A stretch of DNA of 64,000 nucleotides from Limnanthes douglasii subsp. nivea (Eukaryota; Streptophyta; Magnoliopsida; Brassicales; Limnanthaceae), in assembly GCA_036936605.1 (NCBI GenBank), contig JAUPFV010000001.1:119854771-119918770 (forward strand), given 5' to 3'. Below the pieces are notes generated by a model. The model did not search any database, was not told where the DNA came from, and was given only the letters and a program-made list of their open reading frames with translations. The stretch's first letter is position 1; each line of letters opens with the position of its first letter. Positions 18,652 through 29,780 of the stretch are shown one piece after another. The position numbers and the translations under genes were made by a program.

Positions 18652-19009
18652 TGGTGTGGATTATTTCTGATTGAGGGTAATTTAGTAAAGTGTTTTGGGA
18701 ATTTATTGTTTAAGATGGAGTGTAGTGAGATAATTATAGTGTGTGCTTACAATAAATTGTGATCACCCTTATTAATGAAAGTAGTTGGGGTATTTATATT
18801 TAATTATTGACCATGGGCTTTTTGGGTCGGATCTTGGGCTTGGGTTAAGTTAAAAAAAACCCCATTAGCCCAAGTTATGAAATGGCCAACACCTAGCTTA
18901 GTCACGTTCCACTAGTTTTACCTTGTTCGGTCTCTTATGTTACTAATTCAGTCTGAACTGCCCTTCCGATAAGGTTAAGTAACAGAGTCAAAATTATATG
19001 ACCTCATCA
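18652..19009 (-). repeat. 5' LTR of element 2 (about 358 bp)
   Basis: It starts TGGTGTGGATTA beside the PBS and ends near ACCTCATCA at 19009. The start matches the start of the element 1 LTR. The outer part (about 18830-19009) is similar to 52365-52526, including AGCTTAGTCA, a TTGTT-rich centre and a CTCATCA end. The bases 19010-19300 between this LTR and the next LINE contain no gene. Confidence 0.7.
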
Positions 19010-19124
19010 CTATACATCCTAATATGTTCTGTGTGGAGGTATATCAATTTCATTTGTTTAAACTTTTTTAGTTTAGAGGAAATCTATAATTAACCACTCA
19101 ATGAGTGGCTGGTATAACGGTACG

Positions 19125-19150
19125 TTTATTTATTTATTTATTTATTTATA
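19125..19150. repeat. TTTA microsatellite, six units
   Basis: A run of TTTA units lies just beyond the 3' side of the minus-strand LINE. On the minus strand it reads as TAAA repeats, which could be the A-rich tail of that LINE; the distance of about 150 bases from my estimated LINE end makes this uncertain. Confidence 0.7.
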
Positions 19151-19699
19151 TTGTTTATGATTTGGTGTATTACTAAAATTATATATTATAAAGAAAAAAC
19201 ATTTTATTAACAAACCAGAAAATATAGTTGGTTGTAGCTAGTAGTATTAAAGTAGATAACTTAGAAAAACATATACAAGTTTGGTCAAAAAACAAGCTTT
19301 AGATTTTTTAGTCATTTATGCAAGCTATAATTTATAGTTCATTTGGGTCTTTGTACTGCTAGATCCAAATCTAGCATTGAACTTGTGTCCCAAGGAAGCC
19401 AATGTAGTAGTTTTTTGGAATCTGAAATTTTCCTTAAGGATTATTCATTTGAGTCCAGGTTGATGATTTTTTACCAAAGAATCTTCTTTTTGGAACCATG
19501 AATGTAATCCAGTTTTTTATGTTGCTGATTAATATTTGCACTTGAAGTCAAAATTAGTAGGTCAGGTTTAACAAACCTTCTTACAATTGTTAAATGCAGA
19601 GTTCATATCTAAAGAAAACAATATTCACTAGAGAATTTTGTGAACCATATTGAAAGATAAGTATTGAGTATAATGCTTTAGCCTCAACTATCCAATATT

Positions 19700-20323
19700 T
19701 AGACCTTCTAAAAATAATATAGCTCTTAGTTGTGCATGAGCATCAATTAGAGTTATATTATTGATGGTTTTTTCTTAAAGCTAAAAGTTTGCAAGCTAGT
19801 TTGCTGTAAAATTTTGTTCTCTGTAAATCAATCTTAAAGACATTAAGGGGTTATAAAATTACGACAGGAAATAAGAGTTGGGAATAAAATCCAAAGAGCA
19901 CAACCATTAGTCAATGGATCAAACCAAATTTTAGAATCTATATAAATGTTAACATGAATATAACCAAGATTGTTGCATAAAATCAAACCATCGAGTAAAG
20001 TTCTAGTTTCTTAAATGATGGAAGATTGATTTCCATATTATTTACAACCTCAAGTTATTATAATACCATTTGAGTTTCTAATTTAAAAACCACCACTAGG
20101 TTCACCATTAAGGATACATGCTCCATTAATATTAAGTTTGGCACGGTTTCCTAAAGGTGGATGCCATTTGACATAGAGGGTAATTCTTTTGGTGATAGTG
20201 TGATTGAAACAGTTATGCTATTTTGTTGTTTAAATATATTTACTTCAAACTTTATTTGTTAACAGATTAAAACAATCTTATATAAATATCATGTGCATAA
20301 TCTTATTTTTAATATCTTGAGAT

Positions 20324-20377
<54 letters not shown>

Positions 20378-23300
20378 TGTATGTATTTTGCTTTGTTTCC
20401 GGCATTCCAGATACTCCAATTGATAATAACGAGAATGATTGTTCAGATTTGTGTTTGTTTATTAGTAAATGAAAACCATATATATAAGAGGCTTGGAAAT
20501 GTTATGTGATTTTCAATGAAAAGACCAAATAAACTTGAAAAATGTTTCCATACTTTAAAAGTGGTATGACAATTTACAAATAGGTGATCAATTGTTTATA
20601 TGTTGTTATAGAATTGATATTTTGAATCCAGTGAAAAAATTTGTTGAATTGAGTCAACTGGATTAAGACATTTAAGAGTTCTCCAAAGAGTGAAAGAGCA
20701 CTTCTTTTAAAAAACAGAGTTCCAAGTCTTTTTTTAATAATGTTAGAAGGCTCTTTTGTTTTTATTTTTTCAAAAATATCTTTAAAGTTAAATTTTCCTG
20801 ATTGAGAGACATTCTATTTGAGTGTATTTAGTTTTCATACATGCAAGGTGAACTTTGTTATCCTACTAATATCAGTTCTAGTAACATTGTCTTTAAGTTT
20901 ATTCAAGTTCCAAGAATTTTTTTCCCAAAAAATGTTGATCTTTTCGACTATAATACCAAAGATTATATTCATCAGGAAGAATAATGAGAGGAATGGTGTG
21001 ACACTATCTCTCAATCCAAAAATCACAGTTTCCATCACCTATTTTCCATAAAATAAAAGGCTCTGTAATTTTCTTAATTGCAAGAAGCCTTTTCCAGTTT
21101 TTGAGTCCTTTGGTTTTTTGTTGATTTGTAAAGGGTGAAGGTTGGGACAATAGGTGGGAGGCATTAGTTTAGCCCATACAGTTTGGTGGTTTCTGAATCT
21201 AAACCATAGTTTACATGAATACGTATTTTGAATATCAATTATGTTTCTAAAGTTTAAACCAGATTCTTCATAATATTTACAAAATTTGGGCCAGTTTATC
21301 CAAATCGTCACATTTTTATCTTCCTTAGAACCCGAAAGAAATTTATTTAAATTTATATTAATTCTTTAAAATACCCTTTTGGATCACCATTTATTATTAC
21401 AAAGGAAAATACAGAATTATGCCTTTACTTATTAGTTTGATGATTTTTTATGAAGCCAAAAGCTTCCATAACATTGAAGATAAAGCTATGAGAAATCTTA
21501 TCAAACGCTTTAGTCATATCAATTTTCATAATAATGTTGCCACCCCAGTTTTTTTTGTTTAAATCATTAATTAATTATTTCAATTAAAGTTTTTGGGAGG
21601 CAGTATGATTGAATGTAATAAGAGGGTATGGTCATTAATAAAAATTGTATTAAGACCATCGTACCACAAAATGAAAGATTTTTGCAATCCCATTCTAGGA
21701 TTTATTTTCTTGATTTTAGAGATAATATCATCAAAGTAACATATTTTGTTACTAAGATGAATATAAATTCCTAAATACTTGATGAGGAGAGTAGAGTGTT
21801 TAAATCTTGTGATGATATTGATAAGGTTTATCCTTGTTATGTCTAAATTCTTAGAAGTTATGAATTTAAACTTGGTTGTAGAGATTTTGTGACCTAAAAC
21901 CTTTTGGTAATGAATAAGAAATTCTTATACATTTTTTACATTGTTTAAAGATCCATTTATACAGATTATTATATCGTGAACATAAGCTAAACATGGAATT
22001 GGAATATTTGATCTAGAACGATAGTACATTTATTGATTTTTAGAAAAAAGCTTCTTAATTCCTCTAATAAAATATTGTTCAGCAATAATAAAGAGGCTGG
22101 ATAACAGTGGATCATCCTGCCTAACACTATTGAAAGAGTTAAAATAACCATATAGTGAGCCATTTACAATGACATAGAATTGAGTAGGAGTTAGGATTTA
22201 TTTTATAAGTTCAATGAATTTTTTATTGAAGCTAAATCTAGCTAAAGTTTTTAGTAAGAAGTTAATTGAGAGCCTATTAAAGGCTTTGTCGTGTCAAGTT
22301 TTAAAATGAGGTTATTACCTCTTGGTTTTTTTTTCTAAGTCATGGATTAGTTCATTGGCAATTAGTAAATTTTCATTGATGTTCTCATTGGTGACAAATC
22401 CACCCTGATCATCATAGATGATATTTGGGAGAATGGTGGTCAATTTTTTGTTGATCAGCTTTGAGATAATTCTATTTAAGACATTGCAAAGGCTTATAGG
22501 CCTAAAATCACTCCAAGTTTTAGGTGAATCTTTCTTGGGGATCAAACAAAGAGAGGTTGCATAAATTTATTTTTGAGCTGAGTTTTTATTGAAGAAATTA
22601 ATTATAACATTACTAAGGTTTTGTTTTATTATTTCTCAACAAGTTATATAAAACTTAATGTTAAATCCATCAACACCAGCTACATTGTTTGGGCTGAGAG
22701 ATTGAATGGCTTTGAAAACTTCCTCTTTAGATGGAGGGGCTATAAGGAAAGTGTTTTCTTGTCCAATGATTAAGTTTGGGATGATGTTTTAAAAATCAGT
22801 ATTGTTGTTATGTGTAGATTGAGAGTTTAAAACTTCTAGAAAATGGTCAACAGTACGATTACCCAAAGTATCTTGGTTTTCAGTCCATGTTTCATTTTGC
22901 CAAATGCCATGAAATCTGTTTTTAATTATTCTTTCTTTTGAAAAAGTTATGGAAACATGAAGTGTCCGTGTCTCTATTTTTGGTAAAAAAAATATAGTAG
23001 TTTTTTGTTCCCAAAAAGCTTCCTCTTTAGCTAGAGTTTTAAATGTTTTGCTTTGGCCTTTAAAAGATTTATTTTACATTCACTCGATTTTGTGTTTTCA
23101 AAGCATATTTCAAGGAATTTAACTTCCTCTTCAGAGTCAGTTATACCATCAAAAATATTTCCAAATATATTCCAACTCAATTGTTTTAATCTATGTTTTA
23201 ATCTTTTAAGTTTGGAACAAAAAACATGTAATAAAGTTCCAATAATATAACCAGCCCAGTTCTCCTCCACACTTTGTAAAAATCTGGATGAAGAATCCAC

Positions 23301-24013
23301 ATATTGTGAAATTTGAAGATAGGATTAGGTTTGTTTGTATTATTTGAGATGGTTAAGCATAATGGTGAATGATATGAGCTAGTTATGGATAAATGTTTTA
23401 CCGTTATGACATCAAAATAATCTATCCAAGGGGAATTATATAATGCCATATCTAATCTCTTATAAACTCGATTGTTTGTCCACGTGTATTTTGAACTTGA
23501 AATTCCAGCATCTTCCAACTGTCAGTCCATGAGGGTTTCATTGAAGTCATCAATGTTGTTTTATCACAAGGATAAACATGGTAGTTGTTCATCATTTAAA
23601 GATATGACATTGAAATCACCTAAACATTAACCACTTTTGGTTAGTGTTAAATATTTCTCTTAACATATTCCAAAGCTCATGTCTTAAGGTTTTAAGACAT
23701 TTTGCATAAATTATGGATACCATAAACTATCTGTTAATCATAAAATAATTAATAGTAACATGCAAAATTTGATCATTGTCAATTAAATGGGTAATTTGGA
23801 AGGTTTCTTTAAGATTGCCCAATTTTTTTTATTACCAAAACTAGAGAAATTTTGTAAGGTTTTAATAATTTGAGAAAGTATCCTAGAATTTATTATAAGC
23901 TCTTGAAGAGCTATGAAATCAATTCTTTTAGACTTGATTATAAATTTTAATCTTTTGATAGTTCCCCTATTGCTAATCCCTCTACAATTCAAGTTAAGAA
24001 CTTTCAGAGTCAT
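19700..24013 (-). pseudogene. ORF2 remnant of LINE 1: endonuclease, RT, RNase H
   Basis: ORF2 starts at the ATG at 24013 (MTLKVLNLNCRGISNRG), the usual start of the apurinic-type endonuclease, which continues to 23198-23518 (KYTWTNNRVYKRLDMAL). RT is best kept at 22315-22545 (WSDFRPISLCNVLNRIISK). The catalytic box near 21990 reads YVHD instead of the usual aromatic-x-Asp-Asp. The post-RT part is at 21039-21311 and a Cys/His region near 20640-20760. RNase H begins near 20170 (KLNINGACILNGEPSGG) and fades by about 19700. Confidence 0.82.
20327..20380. repeat. AT dinucleotide microsatellite
   Basis: An (AT)n run with two GT interruptions lies inside the decayed LINE 1 ORF2, between its RNase H and Cys/His regions. 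Confidence 0.95.
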
Positions 24014-24239
24014 TGAAGGGTTAAGGTAGAAAGTCTAGTTGAAACCGTTGTTGAAGGGTTCAACTTTGATCTTGATGTCTTTTTGGTTTGGGATTTATTT
24101 TTTTATTTTTTTCTTATCTTTAAGAGGTTTATATGGTATAGGTTCAATAGATGATGATGCAGGGATCTTAGGTATTGAGTTTAATTACTGTTTAATAGAT
24201 TTTGTGCATTTATGCGATTTTTTTTCTTGATATTTCAAA

Positions 24240-25640
24240 ACAGGGTCCAAGGATTCCGAGTTAGAGTCAGAATTTTATATTCATTTAGATAATTGAACAT
24301 ATTGAAAATCTTTAAAGTGTGAAGAGATTATATAATTTCTCCATTATTTATGATGGAATCAGTGTTTAGTTCTTTCCCTTTATTTGTATAAAGATTTTCA
24401 AGAGAATTAGAGTTGTTATTGCTAACAAGCTATGGATTCTCTTTTTGAGGATTTTTTTTCAAGGTTAGTAAATTAACTTGATTACAAAAATCGGTGAGAT
24501 TAATAACATTGCGATTTTCAAGAGGATCGGATTTTTTATCATTGCTAACAAGCTCTGAGTTCTCTTTTTGAAGATCATTTTTCAAGGCTAAGTAAATTAA
24601 CTTGATTTAAAGAATCTTTTGGATTAATAACATTCGAATTTTCAAGAGGACAAGAGTTGTTAGCATTGCTAACAAGCTTTGGATTACTTTTTTAAATATT
24701 AGTTTCCATGTTAAGTGTATTAACTAAATATGAAATTCATAGGGATTTGGAGATTGAACTATTATTGATTTCATTTTGGAATTCTGTTTTGGCAACCAAG
24801 TTGAATTTTTAGTTGGATTAACATTTTCAGAATTAGGCTTTACTTGATTATTGAGTTGAACAAAATCTGAAGAATCTATTAAGGTCTTTTTACAATCATT
24901 TAAATGGTGAACTAAATGGTCACATTTGGTACAATTGGAGGATTTCTCACCATAGTGAATATGCTGCCAAAACCCGTCCTCTATACCAAATTGAATCCAA
25001 ATTTTCTTTGGTAATGTTTTAAAGACATTAATCTTTAACCATTCCCGACAATTATTGAATCTGACCTTGTTTTGTTCATGGAACCAGTTAGAAAGAGCTG
25101 CCAAAAGAATTTGATATATGTAAAATAGTGTTATAGTTGTACCTATATTAATTGAGATTAGGGTATGAAACCTAACTTGGGATTATATGGGATTCAATAT
25201 TAGGACTGAATCTCGAGTACCATTTTAGAAAATGTAAGAAATGTTGGTCAAGAGACCAAACATTCCTCTTCCAGATTTTTTAAAAATCTTCAATTAGGTA
25301 AAATTTGATGAAAATGTATATGTAATCCCATTTGGAGACATTGATGATGGAAAATAATTTATATTTGTCTAATAATATTTGGAATTGATCTAAACTAGGT
25401 TTTGACAAAGAAAATTTTGCAACTATCGTGCATTTATAGGATAATAAGCGATGTGACTTATCTTATTCTTGGAAAAAGATTTCTTTGCAGTCCTCCTTGT
25501 CATGTATATGGACTGCTGAATGCTTGAAGCCTTTGGTTTTATTTTTGGAAGCATCTCTAAAAAACTCATCGTTGGCTGAATGTCTTTTGCTTCAAATATT
25601 AGCTTGAGGTTGTGAAGAGTTGGGTTCAAAAGCTAGATTT
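24240..25640 (-). pseudogene. ORF1 remnant of LINE 1 (RNA-binding, knuckle)
   Basis: The clearest piece is 24724-25104, with PKKIWIQFGIEDGFWQHIHY followed by CTKCDHLVHHLNDC. This matches the end of the DUF4283-like region plus the zinc knuckle of plant LINE ORF1 proteins, which bind LINE RNA. Further pieces lie at 25423-25629. The C-terminal half (24250-24720) contains imperfect repeats of a phrase around AACAAGCTNTGG and is broken by stops. Confidence 0.65.
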
Positions 25641-25767
25641 TCGAAGACTCTTTAATGTGGAGATTTGACTTGATTTTTTGGATTGATCCTCTGGGAAAGA
25701 GGAGGGAAGTGATATATGAATTGATATCCTTCGAGTTTCTTGAGCCATCGAGATTACAATTGATGGA

Positions 25768-25881
25768 GATATATATTTCACTTGCCTCTTTCCCTTGTGA
25801 TTTTGTCAAATCGATTGGATTTTAGATATATATTTCACTTGCCTCTTTCCCTTGTGATTTTGTCAAATCGATTGGATTTTG
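25768..25881. repeat. 57-bp perfect tandem duplication
   Basis: Two adjacent copies start at 25768 and 25825, each beginning GATATATATTTCACTTGCC and ending in TCGATTGGATTTT. I see no difference between them, so the duplication is recent compared with the decayed LINE leader it sits in. Confidence 0.92.
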
Positions 25882-26015
25882 GGATGGATCCTGAGCGATA
25901 TACATGTACGAAGAGAAGTATTGGAGTTGTGGGTGAAATAGGCGCAACTTTATGAGTCTTGAGTGGAAGACTAATAAGAAATTGTCAATTAAGGTTTAAT
26001 TAATTTCTTGATTTT

Positions 26016-26043
26016 CTTGATGAGAGCGCTAGGCTCCATCAAG
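26016..26043 (-). promoter_or_regulatory. Hairpin at the 5' end of LINE 1
   Basis: On the plus strand CTTGATG (26016-26022) pairs with CATCAAG (26037-26043). After a one-base bulge, GAGC (24-27) pairs with GCTC (33-36). The loop is five bases. It sits at the inferred 5' end of the minus-strand LINE, as does a larger stem-loop in LINE 2. Confidence 0.5.
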
Positions 26044-26048
26044 TTTTC

Positions 26049-26052
<4 letters not shown>

Positions 26053-26111
<59 letters not shown>
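26053..26111. repeat. TA dinucleotide microsatellite
   Basis: An uninterrupted (TA)n run of about 59 bases separates the 5' end of LINE 1 from the left LTR of element 3. Bases 26112-26262 are AT-rich with no gene. Confidence 0.97.
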
Positions 26112-26113
<2 letters not shown>

Positions 26114-26262
26114 ATTCAAATGATTTTAATTTATTTTAATTATTTAAAAAATATATCAGTTATTTAATGTTATATAAATATATTATTTTAGACCATTAAC
26201 ATGTTATAAAAGTTGGGATTAAAACTGTATTTTATCGTCATGTCTTCATCTACTCGGACCAA

Positions 26263-26504
26263 TGTTAAATGGGTTTAGATACAAAATATAAAATTAATTA
26301 TATAAAGTTAGAGAATATAATGATAGTATTCATCTTTTTTTAAAAGAGTGACAAACTATATTTATAGTGAAGTTAATGAGGTTTTAGCTCATAAAACACA
26401 CAAATATATAAAACTTTTATTGGGTTTGGTTTACACAATCAATTAATTCGTTTATATATTCGGTCCAAATTCAGATGCCAACACGACTAACAATATCTTT
26501 ATCA
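26263..26504 (-). repeat. Left (3') LTR of element 3, diverged
   Basis: It begins TGTTAAATGGG and ends AATATCTTTATCA, close to the element 1 LTR end. Shared blocks with 36810-37089 are the AAAGAGTGACAAACT region, CTCATAAAACACACAA and the CGGTCCAAATT to TTATCA end. Just inside it, the minus strand reads ACTAAGAGGGTTAA, a weak polypurine tract. Confidence 0.62.
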
Positions 26505-26824
26505 TTAACCCTCTTAGTCCTTGTGAATTTTACGAGGGAGTATGAAGAGCCTGTTAAGTTGATTGGACAAGGTAGGATTATAACTCCCTACTAAGTGTCT
26601 TGTAGTCATTGTCATTATTTATTTTATTAAAACTCTTAATGGTCGAAGCCTCCCATGAAAAACAATATTATATTTTAATGAATAGAAAGGAGTACAAGCT
26701 CGTAATGACTGTTTTTATCTATGATAGCAGATGACAAATAAAATATTAGAAAGTGTCTGGAGTGTTATTTAGCTTCTCCCTTAACCTGCACTAGGGGCCT
26801 AAAGAGGTCTTAGACGGAAATCAG

Positions 26825-27162
26825 AAGCTCATGATAGTTTCGATTGAGAGCGAATCAGAGGATCATGAGACCTTTCATGGAATAAAATCAAGATCTCATG
26901 GAAGATTTAGTTGAAAGAAAATTAAGAGATCATAAAAGCTTCGTCTGAGAGTGGATCGTGAGCTCATGGGAGCTGCGGCTGGAAGCAAATCACAAACTCA
27001 TTGGAGCTTCGGCTGTAAGCCAATCAAGATTTCAGGATGTTTTGTATGGGAATGGATCAATATCTCATGAGAGCTTCGGGCGAGAGTGGTCCAAGAGCTC
27101 ATGAGAGATTTAGTTGGAAGAAAATAAGGAGCTTATCGGAGCTTCAACTAGAAGCAAAAAAG
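26825..27162. repeat. About ten diverged tandem repeats of 33-35 nt
   Basis: A unit close to GAGCTCATGAGAGCTTCGGC followed by a GAAGCAAATCA-type tail repeats about ten times with heavy divergence. Its period equals that of the 34-bp array in element 1 and both share CTCATRAGA near the unit start, but here the array lies between the 3' LTR and the additional gene. The bases 26505-26824 have no gene. Confidence 0.75.
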
Positions 27163-27256
27163 TGTGAATTAAATATTTCCATTTTTCAGCTTCCAAAATC
27201 TTACAATTATTAAATTGAATGAGAGAAAATTTCTTATATGAAGAATAAATGTTTCA

Positions 27257-27264
27257 TATAAATA
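27257..27264 (+). promoter_or_regulatory. Possible TATA box of the element 3 additional gene
   Basis: TATAAATA stands 753 bases from the 3' LTR. If the roughly 340-base repeat array is left out, the distance is about 415 bases, close to the 426 bases between LTR and TATA box in element 1. This is positional support only. Confidence 0.35.
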
Positions 27265-27316
27265 CTTTGTTAATTTTTACTTCTTCTCACTTTAACATTT
27301 AGTGAGATAATTTTAT

Positions 27317-27318
<2 letters not shown>

Positions 27319-27349
<31 letters not shown>
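27319..27349. repeat. AG dinucleotide microsatellite
   Basis: About fifteen AG units follow the possible TATA box of the element 3 additional gene and would lie in its leader. Confidence 0.97.
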
Positions 27350-27351
<2 letters not shown>

Positions 27352-27639
27352 ATATATTATTGTAAGATATTTTTGGTAATTGAAATCATCAACAATTCTT
27401 CCCATATTTCAGATACATCTATTTGAAGCTCGTTTGAAACCTATAAGTTTTATTGCTTGTGTTTGTTGAGTTTTAAGAAAGCTCATGCTCAATAAGTTCC
27501 CTCATCTTGTTCTTTGAGCCTTAAGTCAGCCTAATCCTCTTCATTTTCCTTCATTTGTTGTTTGTGTTCATATAGCTTTTGCCCAATCCATCTAGCCTCT
27601 CCACAATCAAGGTAAATTGTTTGTTCATTTTTTTCTTTA

Positions 27640-29780
27640 AGTAATTGATGGGTAAAAGAAAGGATACGATAATGATGGAATATATTATTGGATTAAGTGC
27701 TCTTACTATCATTCTACCATACTTTTAGCTCAGTTGGATCTAACAGAGGTTTCAGCTCTCACAATCGAGACCTATCACATTGGAAGTCTTCAACACTATA
27801 TATGAAGAAGAAAAAAAATATAAGCTTCGACAGAAATACTTTAAAATCTAACTGAATCACACCCAAGCTAATGGGGGTTATGGGCCATACGAAGGTCATA
27901 TTGGTGAAGTAAAGGCCACGGGACTAAGAATACTAAGAACTCTAGAGCCGATGAAACCTCATCATACTCACCCTAACCAAACTTCATATATTTGTAATGA
28001 AAATAATTAAGTATGTATATTCAGATGCAAAAGACTTTATCATGACTGGGTTAAGGTGAGAAAACCTTAAGAATGTGTAGGTATGACTACCAGTTCTATG
28101 TAAACTCTTTCGTCGGTGTTGGTTAACGAGGTCGTGTATAGTAATATCTTTGATTGAGGCTCTCGAGTTTCATATTACCCTATATATTTTAAGTTCTTAG
28201 TGATGTTAGAAATATACCCAAGCCCAACCATTCTCATCACTTGAACAATAATTATTATCAACAATAATACCTCTCCATACCCAAGATAGGGTTTGAGATG
28301 GAAGACATAATTTATCTCAGCATCTTTTCCATAACTCAATACCTTTTATGTTACTATTCTGAACCAATTTAAGGTAGCTGATGACCTTTGTGATTCAAAA
28401 AATGATTGGAAGAAAGAGGTTCGTTTTTGTAAGCGATGTTTGGATCATGAGGTACCTTTAAGCATGTGAAACCTTCGTAAAACCCAAGTGATTGGAAGAA
28501 CACGAGTAATAGGCCAAAGGCTTTTTGAACGCCTTCTTCCTAATCATATATAACTTATTTTATATTTATCTTAGTGGCTACCCTAGTTTTGCATTAAAAA
28601 CGACGGACGCCAAATAAGCAAGTGAAGAAAGAAATTCTAGCCCTATTTCTAAGAAGTCAAAGAAGTAAGGACCTTTGTAGTTTGAAGTTTTAGAAGAATA
28701 CAATGAAAATTGAAGGCATTGTTGGTGCATATTTGGATTTGGCCACTGTTGCGACTGGAGGCTCGATAGGGCAGACACTAGAGGCTCTACCAAGGTTGCA
28801 AGATAAAATCAGGCTAACAGTTTTGTAAGCTAAAAGGACCTTCTGAATGACTCTACAGCTAGTCATGGGTCTGATGGAAGTTTGAAAGTGAATGAGGCAA
28901 AACCGAAAGAGAAATGCCTTTTTCTGCAAACACAAGACTTAGGCCAGGTATTCCCATAATATTCCAATATTTCAAAAGGTATTTCTTTGGCTTCCAACAA
29001 ATTTTTGAATGATTTTTTATCTTTTGTTATTATGAGGTGGATTTTTCACATCTTAAGAATTAAGTATTTAGCTTGAGGATTCAGTCTTCTAAGATCGTCC
29101 TCAACCTTGGGGTAATCTTTCTTAAATTTTGGGTTCTCATTGTACTTATTATTTGAACAAAACTCTTGTTTAATTTCCAAATAAAATAGGTTGCATATAA
29201 TACATTTGAAATCGTTTAATATTTAGCTGATAAGAACAATTTGGATCTTCTCAACTTTTCAAGCTTGATGCGAGCTCTTATTAAGCATTTTAAGGAAGCT
29301 AAAATATTATAGATAATGCTCAAGGATCAAATGATTACTCACTTTAACTATCAAATAACTTGTGAGCACAACTAAGAGCTTTATAAAAAAAGTGGATAAT
29401 CTACAGGAAAAAGCCAATAAGGTGCAATCTGAAGCAACTAGTATATAGATCAAGGTGCATGAACTAGTGCCGAAGGTATCTGAAGCTGAAAATTTGAAGA
29501 AGAATTATCTAAAGGAGGCTGAAACTTCAAAAGACATGGATTTGATGGATTAAAAGTATAAGCTTGTTCTGCGACCCAAACATGAGTTACCAAGTGATGT
29601 ATGTCTCTTGAGTTCTATAAGATGTACCCTGATCTGGAGTTGGATCTCTTGTAAGAGGAGGTTATTGAAGATCAAGAACTTGTGAGTGCGGCCTTATAAT
29701 ATGAAGACGAAGTATAAGAGATATCTGGTTTTCACCCAAACGATCCAGTTTTGACTCCCAATAATGAAATTTTTAATATT
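27640..29780 (+). pseudogene. Ruined antisense additional ORF of element 3
   Basis: Plus-strand fragments align with the product of 670-3441. Near 28350-28440 FYVTILNQFKVADDLCDSKN followed by DWKKEVRF parallels FYYLTLEDDLKIIDDLLEAD followed by FWKQRFVF. Near 29395-29540 there is a charged heptad-like run (KKVDNLQEKANKVQSEA). Near 29595-29760 LEFYKMYPDLELDLL and acidic residues parallel the ACPRLDLSNLW tail. Position and strand relative to LTR and pol are the same as in element 1. Many stops; not expressible. Boundaries are approximate and an intron cannot be placed. Confidence 0.6.

Larger units (their letters stand above)
15285..19009 (-). mobile_element. Truncated Tat-like Gypsy element (element 2), older relative of element 1
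   Basis: Reading right to left it has a 5' LTR, PBS, gag, protease and the N-terminal part of RT, then stops near 15285. The truncation falls inside RT just past the YIDD box. Protein similarity to element 1 is strong along its whole length, for example NRACPKDP, LVDSTSGNK and DLNR segments. The rest of pol, any antisense gene and the 3' LTR are missing from this locus. A fragment of a related LTR stands alone at 52365-52526. Confidence 0.88.
19300..26044 (-). mobile_element. Decayed plant L1-type LINE with RNase H (LINE 1)
   Basis: From right to left it has a 5' hairpin (26016-26043), an ORF1 with a CCHC-type knuckle, then an ORF2 with endonuclease, RT, a Cys/His region and an RNase H domain. 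The RNase H at the C-terminus is the archaeal-like type known from plant L1 elements. Both ORFs carry many stops and shifts. The 3' edge is approximate. Confidence 0.82.

Noticed and set aside
19125..19150. TTTA run as the definite 3' tail of LINE 1
   Set aside because: It is at a plausible side, but about 150 bases past the last LINE sequence I can justify; kept only as a microsatellite.
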